Positions 25,572 through 34,195 of a stretch of 48,642 nt of DNA are shown one piece after another; positions within the stretch are counted from its first letter, which is position 1; each line of letters starts with the position of its first letter. Under the pieces are notes generated by a model. The model saw nothing but the letters and a program-made list of their open reading frames with translations, had not been told where the DNA came from and did not search any database. The DNA lies in the NCBI GenBank assembly GCA_910577785.1, contig CAJTNT010000031.1, forward strand, positions 1 through 48,642, in the 5' to 3' direction. The DNA comes from an uncultured Lachnospiraceae bacterium (GTDB lineage: Bacteria > Bacillota > Clostridia > Lachnospirales > Lachnospiraceae). The translations under genes were made by a program, and so were the position numbers.

Positions 25572-25599
25572 ATTATAACAGGATTTCCCAATATGTCAA
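25572..25599 (-). promoter_or_regulatory. promoter of the tRNA-Leu pair
   Basis: Consensus -35 TTGACA (25594-25599), a 16-base spacer and consensus -10 TATAAT (25572-25577) on the reverse strand, as expected of a stable-RNA promoter. Confidence 0.85.
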
Positions 25600-25658
25600 T
25601 ACCTTTTTTTAATTTTTTTTATTTTTTTATCAGCGCCCCGCCTTTCCCTTTTCATTAA

Positions 25659-25687
25659 TTGCATTTCCTCCCCATATCTGCTATACT
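25659..25687 (+). promoter_or_regulatory. promoter of the two-component operon
   Basis: -35 TTGCAT (25659-25664), 17-base spacer, -10 TATACT (25682-25687). The leader to the TTG start at 25803 is about 110 bases. Confidence 0.65.
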
Positions 25688-25802
25688 GACCCCAAAGCAA
25701 GGCAGAAGGAATAGGAACTTCTGTTCTGATGCCTGATTCCGTATACAGATACAGGCGGCTGCCCTACCCCCTAACACAGCGCCGCCCGAGGAGGTATCCA
25801 TT

Positions 25803-26486
25803 TTGAAACTGTTATTAATCGAAGACGAAACGAGAATGGCGCAGGCGCTCACGGAAATCCTGCGCCAGGAACATTATGAGGTAGATCACTGCGGCAACGG
25901 GCTTGCGGGGCTGGATGCAGCCGAGAGCAATATTTATGATATTATTATCCTCGACCTTATGCTCCCGGGAAAAAATGGGTTTGATATCGCCCGTGAAGTA
26001 CGCAAAAGCGGCATACGCACCCCTATTTTAATGCTGACCGCCAAAAGCGGGCTGGACGACAAGGTGCTGGGGCTGGACAGCGGCGCGGACGACTACCTGA
26101 CGAAACCATTTATGGCCCGGGAACTGCTGGCCAGGCTCCGCGCGCTCGCCCGAAGGAATATCAATTCCACAGACGGTTCCCTGTCCTTTGCCGACATTTC
26201 CCTGGACAGCGGCGCCTCTTCCCTGTCCTGCACCGCCACAGGCCAGAGCGTCCGCCTCAGCGAGAAAGAATACCGAATCCTGGAGTATCTGATTGCCAAC
26301 CAAGGGCAGATCCTCTCCCGGGAACAGCTTGCCCTAAAAATCTGGGGCTATGAAAGCGAGGCAGAATACAACAATGTGGAAGTCTATATGTCCTTTACCC
26401 GTAAAAAATTGGCTTTTGTCGAATCCAAAACCGCCATCAAGGCCGTCCGCGGCATCGGATATGAATTGAGGTGGGAAGATGTTTAA
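25803..26486 (+). CDS. OmpR-family response regulator
   Basis: 227 residues. A receiver domain has the acidic pair at residues 8-9 (IEDE), phospho-acceptor Asp 51 in ILDLMLPG, Thr in LTAKSG and Lys in YLTKPF. A C-terminal winged helix follows (LSEKEYRILEYLIANQGQILSREQL...AVRGIGYELR). The start is TTG at 25803, with GAGGAGGT at proper spacing; no in-frame ATG upstream fits. The last 8 bases overlap the kinase gene. A likely target is the downstream VTC-DUF4956-CotH group. Confidence 0.95.
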   Translation: MKLLLIEDETRMAQALTEILRQEHYEVDHCGNGLAGLDAAESNIYDIIILDLMLPGKNGFDIAREVRKSGIRTPILMLTAKSGLDDKVLGLDSGADDYLTKPFMARELLARLRALARRNINSTDGSLSFADISLDSGASSLSCTATGQSVRLSEKEYRILEYLIANQGQILSREQLALKIWGYESEAEYNNVEVYMSFTRKKLAFVESKTAIKAVRGIGYELRWEDV

Positions 26487-27816
26487 GAAATCACAGCGGA
26501 AAATTGTGGCCGTCATTATGTCCATCCTGGTATCCCTTTGGATCGGAACCCTCTGCATTATCTATGGCTCCAGCTATTATGAAGTCTCCCACCGCAACAG
26601 GGAGATGCTGGACTGGCATATGGAACGCTATCTGCCAGAACAGCCACTCCCAAATGGCGCATCCCCAGACCGTATGGTCGGCAACGGCGCATCCTCAGGC
26701 AGCCTAGCGGAAAAACATGCGGCTTTCGACAGCTTGGCTGACAGCGGCATGTCTCCAGGCGGACTGCCAAAGCTGCCCCCGGAACGGCCCCGTTTTGAAA
26801 ACAGCCCCGCCTTCCAGCTATCCACCTTTTACTCGGTGGCCATCTCCAAGGACGGGCAAATCCTGGAAACCCGCAACAGCAAGACGGAGGTCTACAGCAA
26901 CCAGGAATTGGAGGCCATTGCCCGCGAAATCCTCGCAAACGGGCGCCCTGCCGGGGTAAAAGACAGCCTGATTTACCGCATGGCCGACAAGGGTTCCTAT
27001 ACCCTTATTGCCTTTATGGACAATACCCTGATACAGGAAAGCATGACAACGCTGTTCCAATCTACCCTGGCCTTTGGCGGAATAGCCATCCTCGCCCTGT
27101 TTTTCCTTTCCTCCTACCTGGCAAAAAGGATTGTGCAGCCCCTGGAGGAAAGCTATGAGAAACAGAAACAGTTCATTTCCGATGCCGGACATGAATTGAA
27201 GACGCCTGTGTCTGTGGTCAGCGCCAATGCAGAGCTGCTGTCGCGGGAATTGGGGCGGAACCAGTGGCTTGCCAATATCCAATATGAAAATGAACGGATG
27301 GGGCTGCTCATCGGGCAGCTGCTGGATCTTGCACGCACGGAACATGTCACGCCGCAGATGGAAACCATTGATTTCAGCCGCCTGGCCGGGGGCGAAGCGC
27401 TGCCTTTTGAAAGCGTGGCCTTTGAAAAAGGGCTGTCGCTCCGCTATGAAATCAGCCCCGGCATCCAGGTAAAAGGGAATGACGCCCAACTCCGCCAGCT
27501 TGCCTCCATCTTGCTGGACAACGCCATCCGCCATAGCGCGCCAGGCGGGGAAGCCCTCCTCACCTTAAGGAGCAGGCGGGGCCATGCCCTCCTCTCTGTC
27601 ACCAACGACGGCGACGAGATACCAAAAGCCCAGCAGAAACAGCTTTTTGAACGGTTTTACCGCGCCGATCCCGCAAGGAACAGCGAAGGGAACCATTATG
27701 GGCTGGGCCTGTCCATTGCCAAAGCAATTACTTCTGCACATAATGGCACGATTGAGGTAGAGTGCCAGAAAGGGAAGGTTACCTTCACTGTGCGGCTTCC
27801 TATTTCTATTTCATAA
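26479..27816 (+). CDS. membrane sensor histidine kinase
   Basis: 445 residues. Two membrane helices (about 10-30 and 193-215) bracket an extracytoplasmic sensor region of about 160 residues rich in Pro, Gly and Ser at its start. A HAMP-like linker follows, then the dimerisation box with His 238 in DAGHELKTPVSV, and an ATPase domain with N (LLDNAIRHS), G1 (VTNDGDEIP), F (LFERFYRAD) and G2 (HYGLGLSIAKAI) boxes. It overlaps the regulator gene. The signal is unknown. Confidence 0.95.
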   Translation: MFKKSQRKIVAVIMSILVSLWIGTLCIIYGSSYYEVSHRNREMLDWHMERYLPEQPLPNGASPDRMVGNGASSGSLAEKHAAFDSLADSGMSPGGLPKLPPERPRFENSPAFQLSTFYSVAISKDGQILETRNSKTEVYSNQELEAIAREILANGRPAGVKDSLIYRMADKGSYTLIAFMDNTLIQESMTTLFQSTLAFGGIAILALFFLSSYLAKRIVQPLEESYEKQKQFISDAGHELKTPVSVVSANAELLSRELGRNQWLANIQYENERMGLLIGQLLDLARTEHVTPQMETIDFSRLAGGEALPFESVAFEKGLSLRYEISPGIQVKGNDAQLRQLASILLDNAIRHSAPGGEALLTLRSRRGHALLSVTNDGDEIPKAQQKQLFERFYRADPARNSEGNHYGLGLSIAKAITSAHNGTIEVECQKGKVTFTVRLPISIS

Positions 27817-27829
27817 TTATTCCTGATTC

Positions 27830-27862
27830 TTCAATCAAATTTCAATCTTTCTTTTGTACACT
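27830..27862 (+). promoter_or_regulatory. possible regulator-controlled promoter of the VTC-CotH cluster
   Basis: Two TTCAAT hexamers (27830-27835 and 27841-27846) lie 11 bases apart, the spacing typical of tandem half-sites of OmpR/PhoP-type regulators. They are followed by a weak -10-like TACACT at 27857. The upstream operon encodes such a regulator. Confidence 0.4.
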
Positions 27863-27929
27863 ATGCCATATTCCACACGGGGAAGGATTCCCCTAACAAA
27901 ACTCAGGAATATGGAAGGAAGTGATGACC

Positions 27930-28601
27930 ATGAAATACAGGCATGAATGGAAGCATGAGATTTCCTATGGGGATATGCTGGCGCTCCGGCAGAGGCTTTC
28001 TGCCATAGCCAGGCGGGATCCCCATGCTATCGGCGGCGCCTATGCCATCCGCAGCCTTTATTTTGACAACGCTGCGGACAAAGCGCTGCGGGAAAAAGCA
28101 GCGGGCGTGAACCTGCGGGAAAAATTCCGCATCCGCTGCTACAATAACGATGCTTCTTTCATCCGGCTTGAAAAAAAGAGCAAAATCAATGGCCTATGCC
28201 GCAAGCAGACCGCCATGCTGACGCAGGAACAGGCAGAATCCATCCTCCAAGGCAGCTATGGCTGGATGGCAGCCTGCAGCAATCCCCTAATCACAGAACT
28301 GTATGCCAAAATGTCAGCCCAGGGCCTGCGCCCCAAGACTATTGTCGATTATACGCGGGAGCCTTTCGTCTACCCGCCGGGCAATGTACGCATCAGCCTT
28401 GATTACAATATCCGCACAGGCCTGCAATGCACGGATTTCCTGGATTTTTCCTGCGTTACTGTCCCCGCCGGGGATTCTCCCATCATCCTGGAAGTAAAGT
28501 GGGATGAATTCCTGCCGGACATTATCCGGGACGCCATACAGCTACGCGGGTGCCGGACAGGCGCATTTTCCAAATATGCCGCCTGCAGGATTTATGGATA
28601 A
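27930..28601 (+). CDS. VTC domain (polyphosphate polymerase-like) protein
   Basis: About 223 residues with the VTC/CYTH-like tunnel fold: a YRHEWKHEI start, AIRSLYFDNAADKALREK, LREKFRIRCYN, FIRLEKKSKINGLCRKQ, then PKTIVDYTREPFVYP, VRISLDYNIRTG and ILEVKWDEFLPD. Basic residues in these strands are those that bind polyphosphate in yeast Vtc4. In bacteria the family sits next to CotH and DUF4956 genes, as here, and its activity there is not established. Start ATG 27930 has GGAAGGAAG upstream; GTG 27921 and ATG 27924 are possible too. Confidence 0.87.
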   Translation: MKYRHEWKHEISYGDMLALRQRLSAIARRDPHAIGGAYAIRSLYFDNAADKALREKAAGVNLREKFRIRCYNNDASFIRLEKKSKINGLCRKQTAMLTQEQAESILQGSYGWMAACSNPLITELYAKMSAQGLRPKTIVDYTREPFVYPPGNVRISLDYNIRTGLQCTDFLDFSCVTVPAGDSPIILEVKWDEFLPDIIRDAIQLRGCRTGAFSKYAACRIYG

Positions 28602-28604
28602 TTG

Positions 28605-28700
28605 GCAATGCGCCTGCCTGCTGGAACTATCGTTCATTCGCAATGCGCCTGCCTGCTGGAACTATCGTTCCTCCGTAATGAATCTGCCTGCCAAAGCTAT
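28605..28700. repeat. 35-bp tandem repeat after the VTC gene
   Basis: A 31-base block is repeated exactly at 28605-28635 and 28640-28670 (35-base period, 4-base differing linker), with a degenerate third copy up to about 28700. It starts four bases after the VTC stop codon. It is non-coding but lies within the probable transcript to the DUF4956 gene. Confidence 0.88.
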
Positions 28701-28778
28701 GGATAGCCTGTTTTATTGCGGCATATCCCCACAGCTGCCACAGGCAGCCACAAACAATAATAGAAAGGAACCGCAATT

Positions 28779-29450
28779 ATGACATTCAATGACATTTTCA
28801 AATCCAGTTTTCTGGAAAACGTAGCCAGCGTCAGCATCCTCGATATGGCGCTCGCCCTGCTGCTGGCCTTTGGCCTTGGCACATTTATTTTCCTGGTTTA
28901 CAAAAAAACGTACCAGGGCGTGATGTATTCCTCCAGCTTTGGCACGACCCTAATTGCCCTGACAATGATCACCACGGTTGTTATCCTGGCAGTCACTTCA
29001 AACGTCGTCCTCTCCCTTGGCATGGTGGGCGCGCTTTCTATCGTCCGCTTCCGTACGGCCATCAAAGAACCGCTGGACATTGCTTTCCTCTTCTGGTCGA
29101 TTGCCGTAGGCATTGTGCTGGCGGCAGGCATGATCGTGCTGGCCGTCATTGGCAGCGTCGCCATTGGGATCATCCTCTTAGTATTCGTAAACCGGAAATC
29201 CCACTGCAACCCTTACATCCTCGTGCTGTCCTGTGCAGATGCTGCAAGCGAGCATGGCGCAAGGGAATTTTTATCGCAGCAAGTACAAAAATGCGTTGTA
29301 AAAAGCAAGACGGCGCAGAAAGGCATGGTAGAGCTGAACCTGGAAATCCGCATGAAGGATGACGACACGGATTTCATCAATGCCCTGGCCGCTATGAGCG
29401 GCGTTAACAGCGCCGTCCTGGTCAGCTACAATGGGGAATACCTAGGATAA
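28779..29450 (+). CDS. DUF4956 family membrane protein
   Basis: 223 residues. The N-terminal 150 hold four hydrophobic helices (around 20-40, 50-75, 105-125, 125-140) with the conserved SLGMVGALSIVRFRTAIKEPLDIAFLFWSIAVGI segment of this family. The C-terminal roughly 70 residues form a soluble ferredoxin-like alpha/beta domain. The family is found with VTC-domain and CotH genes in many bacteria. The function is unknown; a role in transport or in supplying a charged polymer has been guessed but not shown. AGAAAGGAA precedes the ATG. Confidence 0.87.
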   Translation: MTFNDIFKSSFLENVASVSILDMALALLLAFGLGTFIFLVYKKTYQGVMYSSSFGTTLIALTMITTVVILAVTSNVVLSLGMVGALSIVRFRTAIKEPLDIAFLFWSIAVGIVLAAGMIVLAVIGSVAIGIILLVFVNRKSHCNPYILVLSCADAASEHGAREFLSQQVQKCVVKSKTAQKGMVELNLEIRMKDDDTDFINALAAMSGVNSAVLVSYNGEYLG

Positions 29451-29462
29451 GGAGGAATCGTT

Positions 29463-31421
29463 ATGTCAACACATAAGCATTTTGATAAAATCTGCTGTGT
29501 TGTCCTTGCCGCCACGCTCCTGCTTACGGCCTTATTCGTAAACGGCAAACGCTTTGGCATCCAGATTTCTTCCGCCGCCATGGGATATGCAGGCCGCCTC
29601 TTCAACGCTTCCTCCGTACATACGGTTGACATTGTCATGGATGACTGGGACGACTTTATCAGCACCTGCACAAATGAGGAATATGCGGCCTGTACGGTAA
29701 TCATTGACGGCGAGTCCTACAAAAACGTGGGAATCCGTGCCAAGGGAAACACTTCCCTGACCCAGGTAAGCGCCTATGGCAATGACCGCTACAGCTTTAA
29801 GATCGAATTTGACCACTATGACAGCACGAAATCCTACTACGGCCTGGATAAGCTGTGCCTGAACAACATTATCCAGGACAATACGTATATGAAGGATTTC
29901 CTCACCTACCAGATGATGGCTGAAATGGGCGTCCCTTCCCCCCTTTGCAGCTATGCCGATATTTCTGTAAACGGCGAGGCCTGGGGTCTGTACCTTGCCC
30001 TGGAAGGCGTAGAAGAATCCTTCTTAACGCGCAATTACGGGAGAGACTACGGCAACCTCTATAAACCGGACAGCATGAACATGGGCGGCGGCCGCGGCAA
30101 CGGCAAGGATTTTAAAATGGATGACTGGAACAAAGAGAATGACAGCGGCTCTTCCGAAAATGACGCGGCAGATAATGGCGCTTCCGATAAAGGCGCAAAA
30201 GATAAAGATACCCCAGAGAATGGCACAGCGGAAAATCCCATCTTTTTAAATGCAGAAATAGAAGGGAAGCAAGGCAAATTCAATCGAAGAATGCCTGGCG
30301 GCGGTGGCCCAAATGGGATGTCCATGGGCAGCGACGACGTATTGCTGAAATACGTGGACGATGCGTTTGACAGTTATGCCAATATCTTTGACAATGCCAA
30401 AACCAAGGTTTCAGACAGTGACAAAAAGCGCCTGATCGCATCCCTGAAAAATCTAAGCGCCGGCGAGAACCTTGCAGAGACCGTTGCCATCGAGCAGGTA
30501 ATCCGCTATTTCGTCGTCCATAATTTCGTCCTCAACTTTGACAGCTATACCGGTTCTATGATCCATAATTACTACCTATATGAAAAAGACGGCCAGCTGT
30601 CTATGATTCCCTGGGATTACAACCTTGCCTTCGGCGGCTTTACCTCCGCAGGCGGCGCAGAAAGCCTGATTAATTACCCCATCGACTCCCCCATATCCGG
30701 CGGCAATACCGAAGACAGGCCTATGATTGTCTGGATCTTTGCCAATGAGGAATACACGGCACAATACCACCAATATTTTGGGGAACTGCTCACGAATTAC
30801 TTTGACAGCGGGAAATTCTCTGAACTGATGGACGGCACGAAGGCCTTAATTTCCCCTTATGTGGAGAAAGACCCAACCAAATTCTGCACCTATGAAGAAT
30901 TTACCGCCGGCATAGACACCTTAAAAGAATTTTGCCTGCTTAGGGCGCAAAGCATCCAGGGGCAGCTTGACGGCGCCATCGGCGCAACCTCAGAAACCCA
31001 GAGCCAGGATACCCTTGTTGATGCAGGGGATATTGTAATTTCTGATATGGGCTCTATGGGAAATAGGATGGGCAGCGGGACAAATATGGGGACACCCCCT
31101 TCCTTCCCAGACGGAACTGCCGCTTCTCCTAACGCACCGCAGCTAGAAAACGGCAGTTCCACAGACTCCCAGCAGACAGAGGATGGCAGCTCCACGGATG
31201 CCCCGCAGGCAGAAAACAACAGCCCTCCCAATTCCCAGTTCCCTATGATGCAGACGCCGCCTGAGATGGAAGATGCAGGAAACTTCACGCCTCCCACCGG
31301 CATGCCTGGCCAGAGCCCAGAAGGAGGCGTCCCATCTTCCTCCTGGATCCTTGTGGGAATCTCCATCTGCGTCCTGGCCTTCGGCCTTCTCTTTGCCCTG
31401 CTTTTCCAACGGCGCAGGTAA
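29463..31421 (+). CDS. CotH kinase-like surface protein
   Basis: 652 residues. An N-terminal membrane/signal helix (about 12-25), then a CotH domain: VDIVMDDWDDF, YKNVGIRAKGNTSLTQ, YSFKIEFDHYD, YGLDKLCLNN, then SMIPWDYNLAFGG with the metal Asp. A low-complexity acidic and Gly-rich insert (about 200-290) interrupts the core. The C-terminal part (about 525-625) is Ser/Gln/Pro/Asn-rich with short repeats (DSQQTEDGSSTD-like) and ends in a membrane helix plus RRR. Signal and tail anchors point to an external protein with two membrane ends. CotH proteins are atypical kinases that phosphorylate spore-coat proteins; the target here is unknown. Confidence 0.88.
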   Translation: MSTHKHFDKICCVVLAATLLLTALFVNGKRFGIQISSAAMGYAGRLFNASSVHTVDIVMDDWDDFISTCTNEEYAACTVIIDGESYKNVGIRAKGNTSLTQVSAYGNDRYSFKIEFDHYDSTKSYYGLDKLCLNNIIQDNTYMKDFLTYQMMAEMGVPSPLCSYADISVNGEAWGLYLALEGVEESFLTRNYGRDYGNLYKPDSMNMGGGRGNGKDFKMDDWNKENDSGSSENDAADNGASDKGAKDKDTPENGTAENPIFLNAEIEGKQGKFNRRMPGGGGPNGMSMGSDDVLLKYVDDAFDSYANIFDNAKTKVSDSDKKRLIASLKNLSAGENLAETVAIEQVIRYFVVHNFVLNFDSYTGSMIHNYYLYEKDGQLSMIPWDYNLAFGGFTSAGGAESLINYPIDSPISGGNTEDRPMIVWIFANEEYTAQYHQYFGELLTNYFDSGKFSELMDGTKALISPYVEKDPTKFCTYEEFTAGIDTLKEFCLLRAQSIQGQLDGAIGATSETQSQDTLVDAGDIVISDMGSMGNRMGSGTNMGTPPSFPDGTAASPNAPQLENGSSTDSQQTEDGSSTDAPQAENNSPPNSQFPMMQTPPEMEDAGNFTPPTGMPGQSPEGGVPSSSWILVGISICVLAFGLLFALLFQRRR

Positions 31422-31464
31422 AAAAGAACTTCCGTTGCCAATAACAGCTGGTTTGGGCGCCCCA

Positions 31465-31704
31465 TCACTCTCCGGCCAATCCCTGAAGCACAGCCTCATA
31501 ATTTCCTGGCTGATGGGGAAAGGCACACCCGCTGCAGTCCTTGACGCGCCTTCCCCCGCCCTCCAGATAGCGCGGATTCCCTGGGCATCGCTCCTGCCCA
31601 TAAAGCGGGCAGTAACAAAACAGGCAGTTCAATTCCTCCAGCCCTTGATGGCATGGATAATAGCAGCATGCCCGATTCTCAAAAAAACGGTAGGAATGCT
31701 CCAT
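31465..31704 (-). CDS. cysteine-rich small protein
   Basis: 79 residues with 10 Cys in metal-site-like spacing: RACCYYPCHQ, LNCLFCYCPLYG, RCPGN and VKDCSGCAFPH. It matches what I know as the cysteine-rich small domain (PF04071), a probable zinc-ribbon-like fold found alone or fused to cobyric-acid enzymes. GGAGGTGA precedes ATG 31704. It lies alone, opposite in direction to the CotH and ldh genes. No function is established. Confidence 0.8.
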   Translation of the reverse strand: MEHSYRFFENRACCYYPCHQGLEELNCLFCYCPLYGQERCPGNPRYLEGGGRRVKDCSGCAFPHQPGNYEAVLQGLAGE

Positions 31705-31836
31705 ATTGCTCACCTCCTGACGGAAAATTTTCTGTAATAGTTTATGGAAATACAATATCATAACATTCCGTCCTATTGTATAAAAGTTCCTGCCAAAAGC
31801 CAGACTATCCATAAAAAGGATTTGGGAGGTTCTATT

Positions 31837-32799
31837 ATGGCAGAACATGATTGTGTAAAGATTGACTTGAGGAAGGTAGCCGTGATTGGCTGTGGGTTTG
31901 TCGGCTCTTCCACGGCTTTTGCACTGATGCAGAGCGGGCTGTTCTCGGAAATGGTGCTGATTGACGCAGATGCTGACCGGGCAGAAGGGGAAGCGCTGGA
32001 TATCAGCCACGGGACGCCATTTGCCAGGCCCATGAAAATTTATGCTGGGAATTACCAGGATATCACAGATGCAGCCATTATTATCATCACAGCGGGCGCC
32101 AACCAGAAGCCCGATGAAACAAGGCTTGACCTGGTGAACAAAAACACCAAAATCATGCGTTCCATCGTCACGCAGATTATGGAACATGGGTGCGAGGGAA
32201 TCCTGCTGATCGTCTCCAATCCCGTGGATATCCTGACGTATGTGGCCCTGAAAGCCTCCGGCCTTCCCCAGAACCGTGTCATCGGCTCCGGAACCGTACT
32301 GGACAGCGGGCGCCTCAAAAGCGAGCTCGGCGAGCATCTGGGCGTAGACAGCCGCAGCATCCATGCATTTATTATCGGAGAACACGGAGATAGCGAAATC
32401 GCCGTATTTAGCAGCGCCAATGTATCCGGCGTCCCCTTGAACGATGTCTGTGAAATGCGGGGCTTCTACAGCCATGAAGCCGCAATGCGCGAAATTGCAG
32501 AAACCGTCAAAAACAGCGCCTACGAAATCATCGACAAAAAGAAAGCTACTTATTATGGGATTGCCATGGCAGTGCGCAGAATCTGTGAAGCCATCGTGCG
32601 TGACGAGAAATCCATCCTGCCCGTCTCCGTTTACCTGGATGAGATTTACGGACTGCAGGATGTGGTGCTGAGCATGCCGGCAATTGTCGGCGCAAAAGGC
32701 GCAGAAGGCCGGATGCCGATTTCCCTCAGCCAAGAAGAACAGGAAAAGCTGCTGGAATCCGCCAAAATCCTCAAAAACACCATTAAGGAAACGGAGTAA
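31837..32799 (+). CDS. ldh: L-lactate dehydrogenase
   Basis: Reduces pyruvate to L-lactate with NADH (320 residues). Nucleotide loop GCGFVGSS; specificity loop AGANQKPDETRLDL with the Gln and Arg expected for pyruvate; SNPVDILTYVALKASGLPQNRVIGSGTVLDSGRLK; catalytic GEHGDSE. Allosteric-type Firmicutes LDH by sequence. ATG 31837 follows GGGAGG; the open frame extends 31 codons upstream without a ribosome site. It is a single-gene unit for fermentative NADH disposal. Confidence 0.96.
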   Translation: MAEHDCVKIDLRKVAVIGCGFVGSSTAFALMQSGLFSEMVLIDADADRAEGEALDISHGTPFARPMKIYAGNYQDITDAAIIIITAGANQKPDETRLDLVNKNTKIMRSIVTQIMEHGCEGILLIVSNPVDILTYVALKASGLPQNRVIGSGTVLDSGRLKSELGEHLGVDSRSIHAFIIGEHGDSEIAVFSSANVSGVPLNDVCEMRGFYSHEAAMREIAETVKNSAYEIIDKKKATYYGIAMAVRRICEAIVRDEKSILPVSVYLDEIYGLQDVVLSMPAIVGAKGAEGRMPISLSQEEQEKLLESAKILKNTIKETE

Positions 32800-32905
32800 T
32801 ATGTATCATGACTAAAGATTATCCATTTACACTCCGATATACATTTATAGGAAATAGCAACCATTCAGGCATGGAAGCCCTATTTCTAGCAAAGGAGTGA
32901 TGATA

Positions 32906-34099
32906 ATGAGTATGAACCAAGGCTATTCCCAATTGTTCCAGAGCCTTTCATCCAGCAGCGGCAATTTCCTTGCAGACTATGCCAGCATTAAAAGCGGCAG
33001 CTACGCCAAGCTGATGAAGGCCTACTATGGTACCGGGCATACTGCCAGCGCCGGGTCTGCCAGCGCAAAGAGCGATTCCCGCAATACCTTAGACAAGATT
33101 CTGGAAGAGAAGAAAAACCCAACGGTTTCCAAGGAAGTACAGGAGGCCAATTCTCAACTGACCGAAGGGATCCCAAAGCTCAAAAGCGCCGTTTCCGCAT
33201 TACAGGATGAAAAGACTTATACCAACACGGAAAATGGCCAGAGCGCAACGGACAAGGTTGTGTCTGCCATGAAGACCTATGTATCAGAATACAATAATGT
33301 CGTGACGGCAGCAAAACGTTCTACCTTAGCCAGCAAAACAGCCTATATCGCTAATATCATGCAAAGCACATCTGCAAATGCTGATAAGCTTGCAGAAATG
33401 GGCGTTACGATCAACGCCAACGGAACCCTTCAGTTAAATGAAGGCAAATTGAAGACCGCAGACCTTTCACAGGTGCAGGACTTGTTCTCCAACAATGATA
33501 TCATGAGCTATGGCTCTAAGGTTACCTCCCGCCTCGAGTTCGCAGGCACTGCCCCCGGCTCCACCAACAAGACAGATTCTACAGATTCTACGGATTCTGC
33601 GGATACAGACAAGACAACCAGCTCTGGCGCGTCCTCCCTCAAGACAGACAGCGCGACACTCGCATCGGATAAGTTATATGAGATGATAAAGGATAAGGAT
33701 GGCAAGAATACTTACGATGTTTCCAAAATCCTCTCCACGGCCAAGAGTTTTGTCAAAAACTACAACCGCATGCTTGATTCCGCTGAATCCAGTGTAAACT
33801 CCGGCGTACTGTCAAATCTGTCCCAAATCAAACAAAAAACAGCGCAAAATGCTTTTGCCCTGAAACAGTTTGGGATTGACGTAGACGGAAAGGGGCGGAT
33901 GACGTTAGACGAGGACAAATTCCAATCCTCCGATATGTCCAAGGTACAGAAGTTCTTCAAAAACTATGGCTCATCCATTGCCACCAATGCCTCGCTTGTA
34001 GATTATTACATGACGACAAATGCCAATGCCGCCAATTTCTACACTGCAGCCGGGGCATATAATGTACAGGGAAGTTCCCTTTTTGCTGACGCTTTCTAA
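32906..34099 (+). CDS. protein with two FliD-C-like modules
   Basis: 397 residues from ATG 32906 (AAAGGAG at 32891). There is no signal peptide or membrane helix. Two related modules, at about 115-200 and 270-355, each have a helix with a conserved TYVSEYNNV or SFVKNYNRM motif, a long helix, then a GVTINANGTLQLNEGKL or GIDVDGKGRMTLDEDKF strand segment and a helix ending with a Phe. This is the pattern of the C-terminal domain of the flagellar cap protein FliD. They are separated by a Thr/Ser/Asp-rich linker (TDSTDSTDS). No flagellar gene is nearby. A flagellar or pilus-related origin is inference; otherwise unknown. Confidence 0.65.
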   Translation: MSMNQGYSQLFQSLSSSSGNFLADYASIKSGSYAKLMKAYYGTGHTASAGSASAKSDSRNTLDKILEEKKNPTVSKEVQEANSQLTEGIPKLKSAVSALQDEKTYTNTENGQSATDKVVSAMKTYVSEYNNVVTAAKRSTLASKTAYIANIMQSTSANADKLAEMGVTINANGTLQLNEGKLKTADLSQVQDLFSNNDIMSYGSKVTSRLEFAGTAPGSTNKTDSTDSTDSADTDKTTSSGASSLKTDSATLASDKLYEMIKDKDGKNTYDVSKILSTAKSFVKNYNRMLDSAESSVNSGVLSNLSQIKQKTAQNAFALKQFGIDVDGKGRMTLDEDKFQSSDMSKVQKFFKNYGSSIATNASLVDYYMTTNANAANFYTAAGAYNVQGSSLFADAF

Positions 34100-34135
34100 G
34101 TTCACAGCAGGACGAAAAGGGATGCCAGACCATCC

Positions 34136-34178
34136 AGAGGGTATCTCCTTAACTATTCACCGTTAAGGGATACCCTCT
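34136..34178 (+). terminator. strong intrinsic terminator-like hairpin
   Basis: AGAGGGTATC and CCTTAAC on the left pair with GTTAAGG and GATACCCTCT on the right (about 17 bp, one bulge). It lies between two converging genes and can serve both. T-run is modest. Confidence 0.75.
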
Positions 34179-34195
34179 GTTCTTATACCAATCTT

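Noticed and set aside
25271..25591. Reverse open frame of 106 residues
   Set aside because: It runs across both tRNA-Leu genes and their spacer; the tRNAs explain the sequence.
31705..32733. Reverse 422-residue frame whose end is the Cys-rich protein
   Set aside because: The upstream part is antisense to ldh. The ribosome site GGAGGTGA marks a start at 31704.
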